From NCBI GenBank assembly GCA_000799755.1, contig JUHI01000001.1, positions 1,178,001-1,242,000 on the forward strand: a DNA stretch of 64,000 bases. The letters are read 5' to 3'. Shown here one piece after another: positions 47,131 through 56,399 of the stretch; the first letter of the stretch is position 1, and each line of letters opens with the position of its first letter. Below the pieces are notes generated by a model that did not search any database, was not told the origin of the DNA, and saw only the letters and a program-made list of their open reading frames with translations. This DNA is from Martinezella tropici. Lineage in GTDB: Bacteria; Pseudomonadota; Alphaproteobacteria; Rhizobiales; Rhizobiaceae. A program made the translations under genes and the position numbers.

Positions 47131-48690
47131 ATGACAGGTTTGCCGGCCAATCGCGCCCTTTTGCCCGCCTTCGCCGCGGGTTTTCTGGTTTTTTCCATCA
47201 CGCTCGCCGCTGCCGATATCCTCGATTTTCCGGGCGATCGCACCGACCTCTCCGCCGACGAACTGAAGCGCGTTCATGACGTCACACGGCCAACCGCCAA
47301 TTTCCTCAAGGCCGAACCTTACGAAACGATGCAGGGCGGAGCCCTGACCTCCATCGACAAGGTCAATCGCGATATCTTCTCGCAGCCATCAGCCAATCTG
47401 AACCAGGAGCAGGGCCAGGATTTTCATCTCGGCAACGCGCTCTTCCGCAAACTCTGGGTCTCGGCCCCCTCTTCCACGCAGGCCTCTGACGGGCTCGGCC
47501 CGCTGTTCAACGCGCGCTCCTGCCAAAGCTGCCATATCCGCGACGGGCGCGGCCATCCGCTGGAAACCGCCGGAGCTGCCGCGACCTCGATGGTGCTGCG
47601 TCTGGCCCGCACGGCCATCACCCCGGATGAGGAACAGGCGGTCAGGGATTCTCACGCGCTGAATTTTCCGGATTCGACCTATGGCGCGCAGCTGCAGGAT
47701 CTCGCCGTGCCCGGCCTTGCCGCCGAGGGCAAGGTGACAGTCCGTTATAGCGAAGAGGTGGTGACGCTTGCCGGCGGCGAGACAGTCACTTTGCGCAAGC
47801 CGACATACGGCATCAGCGATCTCGCCTACGGGCCGATGGATGCCAACACCACGCTTTCGGCACGCATTGCGCCGCCGATGATCGGCCTCGGCCTGATCGA
47901 AGCCATTCCGGATGCCGACATCCTGGCCAATGCCGACCCGGACGGCAAGAAGGGCACCGGCATACGCGGCCGCGCCGCCATCGTTCGCGATCACCGCACC
48001 GGCCAGCTCGCGCTCGGCCGCTTCGGCTGGAAAGCGCAGAACGCCACCGTGCGCGACCAGGTGGCCGATGCCTTCTCGATCGACATCGGTATTTCGACTC
48101 CGGACCGTCCGAACCCCTACGGCGATTGCACCGCCAAGGAGCCGCAGTGCCTTGCCATGCCGAACGGCGTGCAAAAGCGCCTCGGCGATACGGAAGCGCC
48201 GGACCCGGTGCTCCCTCTCGTCACCTTCTATTCGGAAAACCTCGCCGTGCCGGCCCGCCGGGGAACAGGCTCTCCCGCTGTGCTGCACGGCAAGGAGATG
48301 TTCTACCGCTCCGGCTGTGCCGCCTGCCACACGCCGAAATTCGTGACCCGCGACAACCTCAAAGGCAGCGACGGCAAGGATTCGCCGCAGACCTTTCAGC
48401 TGATCTGGCCCTATTCCGATTTCCTGCTGCACGATATGGGCGAAGGCTTGTCCGACGGGCAGCAGGTGGGCATGGCATCCGGCCGCGATTGGCGCACGCC
48501 GCCGCTCTGGGGTATAGGCCTCACACAGACGGTGAGCGGCCAGCAAGCCTATCTGCATGACGGCCGCGCCCGTACATTGACCGAAGCCATCCTCTGGCAC
48601 GGAGGAGAGGCTGAAAAAGCCCGCAACGCATTCGCCGGTCTTTCGAAGGACGATCGGCAAGCCCTCATCAACTTTCTGGAGTCTCTCTGA
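47131..48690 (+). CDS. Di-heme oxidoreductase (di-heme cytochrome c family)
   Basis: 519 residues. N-terminal signal/anchor (FAAGFLVFSITLAAADI) and two haem c sites, CQSCHIRDGRGHPL near residue 133 and CAACHTPKF near residue 393. Often annotated thiol oxidoreductase. It sits between two imelysin genes, so an electron-transfer role in iron handling, for example ferric or ferrous cycling, is likely. Stop and next ATG overlap by one base. Confidence 0.9.
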   Translation: MTGLPANRALLPAFAAGFLVFSITLAAADILDFPGDRTDLSADELKRVHDVTRPTANFLKAEPYETMQGGALTSIDKVNRDIFSQPSANLNQEQGQDFHLGNALFRKLWVSAPSSTQASDGLGPLFNARSCQSCHIRDGRGHPLETAGAAATSMVLRLARTAITPDEEQAVRDSHALNFPDSTYGAQLQDLAVPGLAAEGKVTVRYSEEVVTLAGGETVTLRKPTYGISDLAYGPMDANTTLSARIAPPMIGLGLIEAIPDADILANADPDGKKGTGIRGRAAIVRDHRTGQLALGRFGWKAQNATVRDQVADAFSIDIGISTPDRPNPYGDCTAKEPQCLAMPNGVQKRLGDTEAPDPVLPLVTFYSENLAVPARRGTGSPAVLHGKEMFYRSGCAACHTPKFVTRDNLKGSDGKDSPQTFQLIWPYSDFLLHDMGEGLSDGQQVGMASGRDWRTPPLWGIGLTQTVSGQQAYLHDGRARTLTEAILWHGGEAEKARNAFAGLSKDDRQALINFLESL

Positions 48691-49799
48691 TGCGCCACTG
48701 GAAACGTCTCGCCGCCAGCCTGCTGCTGACCGTTGCGGCTCTCCCTGCTCATGCCGAAGATGCGACGACCACCGGCGCGGGCCTGAACGAGGCGGCCGTG
48801 CCGGCAACCCTGCAGAAGGCCGTCGACGACGTCATTCGTCCAGGCTACCGCGCCATGCATGACTCTGCAACGAAACTGACCGTGGCGATGAAGGCGCTTT
48901 GTGCCGACCCCACCGCTGCAACGCTTTCGGGCGCAAAGGCGGCCTTCGGCGATACGGTGAAGAGCTGGGCGCGCATCGAAATCGTCGACACCGGCCCGAT
49001 CATCGAAAAGAACCGCTTCGAGCACATCCTTTTCTATCCCGACCGCAAGGGCGTCGGCCTCAAGCAGGTACAGGCGCTGATCGCCAAGGCTGACGAAAAG
49101 GACACGACCGTCGAGGCCGTCGCCGGCAAGAGCGTGGCGCTGATGAGCATGACGGCGCTGGAATATGTGCTCTTCGGCAACGGTTCCGACGTTCTCGGCA
49201 AGAACAAGCAGAGCTTCCGCTGCCGCTATGGCACCGCTGTGGCCGGCAATATCGAGAACACCGCCAAGGAAATCGCCGACGAATGGGATGCGCCCGACGG
49301 CGTGCAGAAATCCTGGAAGTTTCCGGGCAAAGACAGCAACGATTTCATGGACAACAAGGAGGCCGTGACGGCGCTGCTCGGCATTCTCGTGCATAGCGCA
49401 GCCAATATGCGCGACCAGCGGCTGGAGACCTTCTACAAGGGCGACCAGGCGGCAGCACGGCCGAAGATGGCGATCTACTGGCGCTCGGCCAACACCTGGA
49501 CCTCGTTTGCCGGCAATGTCGAGGGGATCAAGACGCTCTGGGAAAAGGCCGACATGGCAAGCCTGCTGCCACCGGACAAGCGTGATGTCGCCGCCAAGAT
49601 CGACAGCCTTCTGAACGAGCTCGCAACGACCGCGCCGACTATCAATCCGGATATCGAGGCGGCCATCGGCAACGATGCGGAACGCGCCAAGATCGACAAG
49701 CTGCTTGCCGTCAGCCGCGATCTCGCCACCGGCTTCAGCGACCAGTACGGCGGCGCCATCGGACTTTCGGCCGGCTTCTCCTTCGCAGACGGAGATTGA
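48690..49799 (+). CDS. Second imelysin-family protein
   Basis: 369 residues. Signal peptide ends at LPAHA; the domain shows GLNEAAVPATLQKAVDDVIRP and MTALEYVLFG, the variant motif of the short imelysin clade. It is encoded immediately after the di-heme gene. Two different imelysins flanking a di-heme protein suggests a composite periplasmic iron system. Confidence 0.9.
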   Translation: MRHWKRLAASLLLTVAALPAHAEDATTTGAGLNEAAVPATLQKAVDDVIRPGYRAMHDSATKLTVAMKALCADPTAATLSGAKAAFGDTVKSWARIEIVDTGPIIEKNRFEHILFYPDRKGVGLKQVQALIAKADEKDTTVEAVAGKSVALMSMTALEYVLFGNGSDVLGKNKQSFRCRYGTAVAGNIENTAKEIADEWDAPDGVQKSWKFPGKDSNDFMDNKEAVTALLGILVHSAANMRDQRLETFYKGDQAAARPKMAIYWRSANTWTSFAGNVEGIKTLWEKADMASLLPPDKRDVAAKIDSLLNELATTAPTINPDIEAAIGNDAERAKIDKLLAVSRDLATGFSDQYGGAIGLSAGFSFADGD

Positions 49800-49804
49800 A
49801 CGCT

Positions 49805-50893
49805 ATGCGCAGCGGCCTGATCGACCGGAGGGCTTTCGTCAAGGCGGCGGGGCTGACCTTCCTCGCGGCGCTGAAGCCCGGCGCCTTGGTGGCGCTGGAG
49901 CGGGCCGATGCGGTCTACGCGTCCGGCCTTCGCGCCGCCGACGGCTCCTTCGCGGTGGCGACGGTGACGGAACAAGGCCGAATCGTCGATCAAGTCGCTC
50001 TTCCGGCCCGCGCCCATGGCATGGCCTTCTCGAAGGCGACCGGAAAGACCGTCGCCTTCGCACGCCGGCCCGGCACCTATGCGATGATCTTCGACCCCTG
50101 GAGCAAGGCCGAGCCGATCGTCATCACCGCCAGAGAAGGCCGGCACTTCTACGGGCACGGCACGTTTTCGCCCGACGGCAGGCTGCTCTATGCCAGCGAG
50201 AACGATTTCGATCGGAATCGTGGCATCATCGGGCTTTACGACAGCAGCAACCGCTTCGCCCGCATCGGCGAATACGAGACTTACGGTGTAGGCCCGCATG
50301 ACATGACGGTTTCGGACGATGGCAGGTATCTGATCGTTGCCAATGGCGGCATCGAGACCCATCCGGATTTCGGCCGCACCAAGCTCAACCTCGACCATAT
50401 GGAACCGTCGCTGACGCTGATCGATGCCGCCAGCGGGCGGCTGATCGAGAAGCATGTTTTGCCGCCGCAATATGCCCAGGTCTCGACCCGGCATGTCGAT
50501 ATCGATGCCAGCGGCCGCGTCTGGTTTGCCTGCCAGTACGAGGGCCATCGCAACGACCTTCCGCCGCTCGTCGGTCACTTCGCGCGGGGCGAGGACCTGA
50601 GCTTCGTCACCCTGCCCGACGATGCGACCCGGGCGCTCGGCAACTATGTCGGCGCCATTGCCGTCAACCGAGCCGAAAATCTCGTCGGCGTGACATCACC
50701 GGTCGAGGGGACGTCGGTGACGCTCGATGCGAAGACCGGCAGGGTGCTGAAGGTGGAGAGCATCGCCGACGCGGCCGGCATTGCCCCGGCTCCTCACGGG
50801 TTCGCCGTCTCTTCCTATGATGGAGATTTCCTGGGGGAGCGCAGCGATGTGGCCTGGGATCAGCATATTGTGCGGATCAAGCGGCCAGCGTAG
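49805..50893 (+). CDS. DUF1513 beta-propeller-like exported protein
   Basis: 362 residues. DRRAFVKAAGLTFLAAL is a twin-arginine-type signal, so a folded protein, possibly with cofactor, may be exported. The rest has repeated blade-like segments (YGHGTFSPDGRLLYASEND, GPHDMTVSDDGRYLIVANGG, DIDASGRVWFACQ). Last gene of the imelysin operon. ATG 49805 is preceded by GGAG; TTG 49796 is an alternative. Confidence 0.85.
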   Translation: MRSGLIDRRAFVKAAGLTFLAALKPGALVALERADAVYASGLRAADGSFAVATVTEQGRIVDQVALPARAHGMAFSKATGKTVAFARRPGTYAMIFDPWSKAEPIVITAREGRHFYGHGTFSPDGRLLYASENDFDRNRGIIGLYDSSNRFARIGEYETYGVGPHDMTVSDDGRYLIVANGGIETHPDFGRTKLNLDHMEPSLTLIDAASGRLIEKHVLPPQYAQVSTRHVDIDASGRVWFACQYEGHRNDLPPLVGHFARGEDLSFVTLPDDATRALGNYVGAIAVNRAENLVGVTSPVEGTSVTLDAKTGRVLKVESIADAAGIAPAPHGFAVSSYDGDFLGERSDVAWDQHIVRIKRPA

Positions 50894-51017
50894 GCATCTT
50901 TGCCGTCGATGCCGATAAGGCGTGGCGGCAACCCTCAAATGGCTTTCCTTTCGCGATAGATAGCCCTTGTTCAAACGGCCTCTCCGTGCCAATTTCGCAC
51001 CCGCGAAAGGGGACGGC

Positions 51018-51479
51018 ATGACAGGGGCAGACGAGACGGGAAGCAGCGGCGATTTTCGGACCCGCATCAGAACGAGCTTCGCGCGGCAGGCGGCGATGGC
51101 GACGATCGGTGCGGAATTGACGCGCGTCGAACACGGTACGGTCGAGATCGAGCTGCCCTTCGATATCAAGCTGACGCAGCAGCATGGCATATTGCACGCC
51201 GGCATCATCGCCGCAGCGTTGGATTCGGCCTGCGGTTTTGCCGCCTACAGCGTCATCGATCCCTCCGCATCGATCCTCACGATCGAATTCAAGATCAATC
51301 TGATGTCGCCGGGGCGCGGCGAGCGCTTCCTGTTTCGCGGCGATGTCACCAAGCCCGGGACGACGATCATCGTCGCCGATGGGCGCGGCTATGCGATCGG
51401 TGATGGGCCAGCCAAGCTGATTGCCTCGATGACGGGAACGATGATGGTCATCCGGGGCAGAGAGGGAATTAGCGGATGA
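51018..51479 (+). CDS. PaaI-family hotdog thioesterase
   Basis: 153 residues. Hotdog fold with the conserved QQHGILHAGIIAAALDSACGFAAY helix, KINLMSPGRGERFLF and a trailing strand. It probably hydrolyses acyl-CoA. ATG 51018 has GGGGAC upstream. The stop overlaps the next ATG by four bases. Confidence 0.85.
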   Translation: MTGADETGSSGDFRTRIRTSFARQAAMATIGAELTRVEHGTVEIELPFDIKLTQQHGILHAGIIAAALDSACGFAAYSVIDPSASILTIEFKINLMSPGRGERFLFRGDVTKPGTTIIVADGRGYAIGDGPAKLIASMTGTMMVIRGREGISG

Positions 51480-52117
51480 AATTCGAATTGAAGCGGGTAT
51501 CGGGCAAATCGATCCTGTTCGTCATGGCGGCCGACGCCGAGTATGGACCCTTCCTACGCTCCCGCATCGATCCGCTGATGACGGGCGTCGGTCCTGTCGA
51601 GGCGTCGATCGGTCTTACCCGCGCCCTCGCGCAGCTTGAAGCGCAGGGCGATCTTCCTGACCTCGTGGTGTCGCTCGGCTCGGCCGGCTCCGCCAGGCTG
51701 GAGCAGACTGAAGTCTATCAGGTCACCTCGGTCTCCTACCGCGACATGGATGCCTCGCCGCTCGGCTTCGAAAGAGGCCGCACGCCCTTCCTCGATTTGC
51801 CGGCAACGATCGAGCTGCCGCTGCGCATTCCCACCATTGCAGAGGGCAGCCTTTCGACGGGCGCCAACATCGTCTCCGGGGCGGATGCCTATAAGCGTAT
51901 CGGCACCGACATGGTCGACATGGAAACCTTCGCTGTGCTGCGCGCTTGCCAGATCTACGGCCTGCCGCTGATCGGCCTGCGCGGGATTTCGGACGGACAG
52001 GTCGAGCTGCAGCGCATTTCCGACTGGACGGAATATCTGCATGTGATCGACCGCAAACTGTCCTACGCCGTCGACGGGCTGTTTACGGCACTGGAAGACG
52101 GCGTATTCTGGTTCTGA
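51476..52117 (+). CDS. mtnN: MTA/SAH nucleosidase-like phosphorylase-fold protein
   Basis: 213 residues. PNP_UDP fold: TGVGPVEASIGLTRAL, SLGSAGSARLEQTEVYQV, the substrate motif DMVDMETFAVLRAC and RGISDGQ. The usual EMEGAA reads DMETFA, and the protein is slightly shorter than MtnN, so specificity is uncertain. ATGA overlap with the thioesterase gene. Confidence 0.75.
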   Translation: MKFELKRVSGKSILFVMAADAEYGPFLRSRIDPLMTGVGPVEASIGLTRALAQLEAQGDLPDLVVSLGSAGSARLEQTEVYQVTSVSYRDMDASPLGFERGRTPFLDLPATIELPLRIPTIAEGSLSTGANIVSGADAYKRIGTDMVDMETFAVLRACQIYGLPLIGLRGISDGQVELQRISDWTEYLHVIDRKLSYAVDGLFTALEDGVFWF

Positions 52118-52145
52118 GGGACCGGAAACCAAGCAGAAGCACGGA

Positions 52146-52189
52146 CAATCGGGACAATAAAATCGGCTTCGGCTCGATTTGCCCGATTG
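52146..52189 (+). other. Nested hairpin in the guaA leader
   Basis: CAATCGGG (52146-52153) pairs with CCCGATTG (52182-52189), enclosing a second stem AAATCGGC-TTCG-GCTCGATTT with a UUCG tetraloop. It lies about 30 bp before the guaA start and after the mtnN-like gene, without a T-run. It may stabilise the mRNA or modulate guaA. Confidence 0.55.
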
Positions 52190-52221
52190 CCAGGGAAAGC
52201 GCTTTTCTTTAAAGGCTCGCC

Positions 52222-53784
52222 ATGACCCAGACAGCACATCCAGACACCGTTCTCATCGTCGATTTTGGCAGCCAGGTGACTCAGCTCATCGCACGGCGCG
52301 TGCGCGAAGCCGGCGTCTACTGCGAAATCGTTCCCTTCCAATCCGCCGAAGCCGGCTTCAAGCGGCTGCAGCCGAAGGCCGTGATCCTGTCCGGCAGCCC
52401 GGCCTCGACCGTGGACGAAGGTTCACCGCGAGCACCGCAGATCATCTTCGACAGCGGCATCCCGGTCTTCGGCATCTGCTACGGCCAGCAGACCATGTGC
52501 ATGCAGCTCGGCGGCAAGGTCGAGAGTGGCCACCATCGCGAATTCGGCCGCGCCTTCCTCGAAGTCGACAAGGATTGCGCCCTCTTCGAAGGTCTATGGT
52601 CGAATGGCTCTCGCCACCAGGTCTGGATGAGCCACGGCGACCGCGTCACGGCGCTGCCCGAGGGCTTCGAAGTCGTTGCCACCTCCTCGAACGCGCCTTA
52701 TGCCTTTATCGCCGATGAGACGCGCAAGTACTATGGCGTACAGTTCCATCCGGAAGTCGTTCATACGCCCGATGGTGCCAAGCTGATCGGCAACTTCATC
52801 CATAACATCGCCGGCATCAAGGGCGACTGGTCGATGTCGGCCTACCGCGCCAAGGCGGTGCAGGCGATCCGCGATCAGGTCGGCGACAAGCGCGTCATCT
52901 GCGCTCTGTCAGGCGGCGTCGACTCCTCTGTTGCCGCGCTTTTGATCCATGAGGCCGTCGGCGACCAGCTGACCTGCATCCTCGTCGACCACGGCCTGAT
53001 GCGCAAGGACGAGGCGGCCAATGTCGTCGCCATGTTCCGCGAGCACTATAATCTGCATTTGCTGCATGTCGACGCCTCCGACCGCTTCATCGGCGAGCTG
53101 GAGGGCGTTTCCGACCCCGAGACCAAGCGCAAGATCATCGGCCGCCTCTTCATCGAGACCTTCGAGGAAGAAGCCAAGAAGCTCGGCGGCGCCGACTTCC
53201 TCGGCCAGGGCACGCTCTATCCCGATGTCATCGAGAGCGTTTCCTTCACCGGCGGTCCCTCGGTCACCATCAAGTCGCACCACAATGTCGGCGGCCTGCC
53301 GGAGCGCATGAAGATGCAGCTCGTCGAGCCGTTGCGCGAACTCTTCAAGGACGAAGTGCGCGCGCTCGGCAAGGAGCTCGGCCTGCCCGACAGCTTCATC
53401 GGCCGCCACCCCTTCCCGGGTCCGGGCCTCGCCATCCGCTGCCCGGGCGGTATCACCCGCGAGAAGCTGGAGATCCTGCGCGAAGCCGATGCCATCTATC
53501 TGGACGAGATCCGCAAGGCCGGCCTCTACGACGCGATCTGGCAGGCTTTCGCCGTGCTCCTGCCGGTCCAAACCGTCGGCGTCATGGGCGACGGCCGTAC
53601 TTACGAGTTCGTCTGCGCGCTGCGGGCCGTCACATCCGTCGACGGCATGACCGCGGATTTCTATCACTACGACATGGAATTCCTCGGCCGCGCCGCGACC
53701 CGCATCATCAACGAAGTCCGCGGCATCAACCGCGTCGTCTACGACGTCACCTCGAAGCCGCCCGGCACGATCGAGTGGGAATGA
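52222..53784 (+). CDS. guaA: GMP synthase (glutamine-hydrolysing)
   Basis: 520 residues. The class I glutaminase domain has the Cys nucleophile in [10 protein letters not shown] and the [10 protein letters not shown] histidine. The ATP pyrophosphatase P-loop is [14 protein letters not shown] and the C-terminal dimerisation domain ends [11 protein letters not shown]. Converts XMP to GMP. Its 3' end is a recognised integration site for integrative elements, and an integrase gene follows. Confidence 0.98.
   Translation: MTQTAHPDTVLIVDFGSQVTQLIARRVREAGVYCEIVPFQSAEAGFKRLQPKAVILSGSPASTVDEGSPRAPQIIFDSGIPVFGICYGQQTMCMQLGGKVESGHHREFGRAFLEVDKDCALFEGLWSNGSRHQVWMSHGDRVTALPEGFEVVATSSNAPYAFIADETRKYYGVQFHPEVVHTPDGAKLIGNFIHNIAGIKGDWSMSAYRAKAVQAIRDQVGDKRVICALSGGVDSSVAALLIHEAVGDQLTCILVDHGLMRKDEAANVVAMFREHYNLHLLHVDASDRFIGELEGVSDPETKRKIIGRLFIETFEEEAKKLGGADFLGQGTLYPDVIESVSFTGGPSVTIKSHHNVGGLPERMKMQLVEPLRELFKDEVRALGKELGLPDSFIGRHPFPGPGLAIRCPGGITREKLEILREADAIYLDEIRKAGLYDAIWQAFAVLLPVQTVGVMGDGRTYEFVCALRAVTSVDGMTADFYHYDMEFLGRAATRIINEVRGINRVVYDVTSKPPGTIEWE
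53764..53784 (+). other. Probable attachment site (attL) at the guaA 3' end
   Basis: The last codons of guaA are followed within 300 bp by an integrase gene reading outward, the typical left end of guaA-integrated elements. No second copy of this sequence is visible in the window, so the exact core and the right end cannot be defined. Confidence 0.4.
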
Positions 53785-53948
53785 TTTTGGCCCATCCGAC
53801 CGTATCCGAATTTACGCCATAGTACGACGTAAGATACTGAAAACAAAAATAAATCCTTTCGATAACGATCGGCGGCTATCGGTGGATATAGTTTGAGCCA
53901 GGCGGCCCGTCTGACGGACCTTGGGCATATTGCTTAGCCGCATTTTTG

Positions 53949-54061
53949 AAAGTACCGTCATGGGCAATGAGGCTCGTGACGGTACTTTTTTTGTATTAAG
54001 CCATTGAACTTAATGCCAAATATCTGTCGAGGAGTCCCGGATTTGTGCTGACGGTACTTTT
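53949..54061. repeat. Repeated TGACGGTACTTT boxes upstream of the integrase
   Basis: AAAGTACCGTCA (53949-53960) is inversely repeated as TGACGGTACTTT (53977-53988) and again directly at 54049-54060. The first pair can form a 12 bp stem with a 16-base loop followed by a T-run, a probable terminator. Such boxes next to P4-type integrases can be arm-type or excisionase binding sites. Confidence 0.7.
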
Positions 54062-54075
54062 CAGGAGGCAATAGG

Positions 54076-55332
54076 ATGTTAACTGACGCCGCCATCAAGG
54101 CATTGAAACCAAAAGAGAAAATTTACAAAGTCGCCGACCGCGACGGCATGTATGTCCGCGTGATGCCCAGTGGCGCGATCTCATTTCGCCTAGACTACAG
54201 GCTCAACGGTCGCCGGGAGACCGTCTATCTGGGTAGGTACGGGCGCGACGGCATCTCGCTTGCCCGGGCTCGAGAGAAGTGCATCGACGCGAAGCGCGCC
54301 GTAGCCGAAGGACGATCGCCCGCGATCGAGAAGCAGCGCGATAAGCGCCGCCTGAAAGAGGCGAAGAGTTTTGGAGAGTTCGGGGAGAAGTGGCTCACCG
54401 CAGCGCCGATGGCCGACAGCACGCGTGCCATGCGGCGTTCCATCTTCGAGCGGGAGCTTCTACCTGTCTGGCGCAATCGGCTCCTCACTGAGATTACGCC
54501 AGACGATCTGAGAGCCCATTGCGGCGGCATCGTTGAACGCGGTGCTCCGGCAACGGCTATCCACGTGCGAGACATCCTGAAGCAGATTTACGGCTTCGCC
54601 ATCTTGCATGGGGAGAAGATCGCCAATCCGGCTGACGAAGTGGGCCCGGCATCAATCGCCACCTTTGTGCCGAAGGACCGCTCGCTTTCGCCCTCTGAAA
54701 TTAGGGTGATGCTGAAGCAACTCGAGCACATCGCCACGCTTCCCACGATCCGGTTGGGAATGCGGCTCTACCTCCTTACGATGGTACGCAAGAGCGAGTT
54801 GCAGGATGCAGTTTGGGACGAGGTCGATTTCGAGAATGCGGTCTGGACGATTCCGAAGGAGCGGATGAAGCGCTCGAAGGCGCATAACGTCTATCTGTCG
54901 CGCCAAGTGCTCGACATCATGATCGCCCTGAAGACCTGTGCGGGAAATTCAAGATACCTTCTGCCGTCGCGGTACGACGCAGATGCTCCAATGTCGCGCG
55001 CCACCTTCAACCGGGTCACCTATGCGGTTGTCGAACGGGCGAAAGCGGAAGGTTTGCCCTTGGAGCCGTTTACGGTACACGATCTGCGGCGGACCGGTTC
55101 GACTCTGCTGAACGAACTCGGCTTCAACAGCGACTGGATCGAAAAGTGCCTGGCGCATGAGGACGGGCGCTCGTCGCGCGGCGTCTATAACAAGGCCGAG
55201 TATGAGGTGCAGCGTCGGCACATGATGCAGGAGTGGTCGGACATCTTGGACGCCTGGGTCGATGGCAAGAAGTACGTGCCAACGCTCATCCCGCCGTCGA
55301 TGCCGATCTTGGCGCCCGATCCTGCTCTTTGA
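54076..55332 (+). CDS. Tyrosine-type integrase, P4 family (DUF4102 N-terminus)
   Basis: 418 residues. N-terminal DUF4102 domain (MLTDAAIKALKPKEKIYKVA), a core-binding domain, and the catalytic part with Arg in LLTMVRKSEL, Lys in MKRSKAH, HDLRRTGST, ECLAH-like CLAHEDG and Tyr in GVYNKAEY. It inserts and excises the island. AGGAGGCAATAGG precedes the ATG. Confidence 0.95.
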   Translation: MLTDAAIKALKPKEKIYKVADRDGMYVRVMPSGAISFRLDYRLNGRRETVYLGRYGRDGISLARAREKCIDAKRAVAEGRSPAIEKQRDKRRLKEAKSFGEFGEKWLTAAPMADSTRAMRRSIFERELLPVWRNRLLTEITPDDLRAHCGGIVERGAPATAIHVRDILKQIYGFAILHGEKIANPADEVGPASIATFVPKDRSLSPSEIRVMLKQLEHIATLPTIRLGMRLYLLTMVRKSELQDAVWDEVDFENAVWTIPKERMKRSKAHNVYLSRQVLDIMIALKTCAGNSRYLLPSRYDADAPMSRATFNRVTYAVVERAKAEGLPLEPFTVHDLRRTGSTLLNELGFNSDWIEKCLAHEDGRSSRGVYNKAEYEVQRRHMMQEWSDILDAWVDGKKYVPTLIPPSMPILAPDPAL

Positions 55333-55582
55333 CCGGGCGGGCTCGACGTTGTTTCACGTCGGGGCCGGGCGCACGAAGAATTGGTTTTGAGCGACGGGCC
55401 GCGAGCCACGCCTGAACCTCGTCCAGATCCCAAACCACGCATCTCGGGGTCAAGGCGAAGCGTCTGGGAAATTCCCCCCGCTGCTCCATTTCATAGATAG
55501 TGCTGTCGGCAAGCGGCACCATTTCGCGAAGCTGTTGCCGCCGGATCGTTCTTCTGATGGGTGTATTCGCCGTAGCGTTCAT
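55286..55582 (-). CDS. AlpA-like helix-turn-helix protein (possible excisionase)
   Basis: 98 residues. MerR/AlpA-like DNA-binding fold: RRQQLREMVPLADSTIYEMEQRGEFPRRF and VVWDLDEVQAWLAARR. AlpA proteins regulate integrase genes or serve as excisionases. It overlaps the integrase 3' end by 47 bp in convergent orientation. Confidence 0.85.
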   Translation of the reverse strand: MNATANTPIRRTIRRQQLREMVPLADSTIYEMEQRGEFPRRFALTPRCVVWDLDEVQAWLAARRSKPILRAPGPDVKQRRARPVKEQDRAPRSASTAG

Positions 55583-55893
55583 GTTGCATCTCCTCTTGAT
55601 GGGCAGTTGAGGAGATAGAAAACAATAGATCGGGAAAGGTGGAAGCCTTCACATCGATCAATCGGGAATTAGCGGGCTGTGGCGTGCATATCGGACGGTG
55701 ACGTTCTCAATAAACCAAGTGCCGCACAGGTGCGTGGATCGCAGAAAGCGGGATTTGCTCAAGGCCCGGAATTCAGCAGCGGCGCGGGTTATTGTAAACA
55801 CGACACCCTCAAAATGGGGTGTGTGAAGGCGCGAGAAAAACGGCATGGGCCGCTTCCAGCTGTTCGCCGACACCGGCGCCGGGCCTCCGCGCC
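55583..55893. other. Island gap without recognised gene
   Basis: About 310 bp between the AlpA-like gene and the arsC remnant. Only short, non-conserved frames are present on either strand, and no known repeat was recognised. Confidence 0.5.
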
Positions 55894-56064
55894 ATGATTG
55901 AGCACCCGGTCCTAATCAGCCGCCCCATCGTCGTGATGCGGAAGGGAGTGAAGCTGTCCCGCCCTTCCGAGGCCGTTCTCGACCTCCTTGATCGGAGGCC
56001 GGAGAGCTTCACGAAGGAGGATGGCGAGGTCGTCCAATTAGTCCTCGCTGATGCGCATGGATGA
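55894..56064 (+). pseudogene. arsC: Remnant of arsenate reductase arsC (C-terminal part)
   Basis: 56 residues that match the C-terminus of glutaredoxin-type ArsC: MIEHPVLISRPIVVMRKGVK, LSRPSEAVLDLLDRRP and SFTKEDGEVV. The N-terminal half with the catalytic cysteine is missing; the upstream sequence shows no arsC. The gene is a fragment left by deletion. Confidence 0.75.
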
Positions 56065-56218
56065 CGGAGAAAACGGCTCCTCTACATCGGCACTGCGCCC
56101 GCCTGAGATCGGCGGCTACTTCAGCGTTTAGGTTGGCTGTTACTTACATCGTTATGCTCAAGAAAGGCGCGTCAGTCAGTCTCCGCTGGCGCGTTCTGAG
56201 CGGCCAGCGAGCGCGAGC

Positions 56219-56249
56219 TTGACACTGGACCATGGTCCGGACGTTACAA
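56219..56249 (+). promoter_or_regulatory. MerR-type promoter with a 19 bp spacer
   Basis: TTGACA (56219-56224) and TTACAA (56244-56249) are separated by 19 bp, with the palindrome GGACCATGGTCC (56227-56238) in the spacer. This is the layout of promoters twisted by MerR-family activators. The dyad differs from the mer-like boxes at 57.8-63.9 kb, so another MerR protein would be needed. The downstream gene is the Bcr/CflA exporter, about 200 bp away. Confidence 0.5.
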
Positions 56250-56399
56250 GTGGAATTCTATCCACTGTGACTCGGTTTGAGGCGGCCGTGAGGTGAGGCA
56301 GAAGTCGCTGAATCCTTCGTCTAGCAGGATCGGCGCGCGACGAATCATTCTTGCCCGCACGCATAGAAGGTCTGTTGCATTCGAGAAAAGGAGTTCCGG

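Noticed and set aside
45802..48807. Two antisense ORFs of more than 470 codons opposite the imelysin operon
   Set aside because: Both lie fully opposite recognisable imelysin and di-heme genes and lack any motif; GC-bias artefacts.
53949..54061. Repeated boxes considered as a CRISPR array
   Set aside because: Only three short copies in mixed orientation and irregular spacing, with no cas genes.
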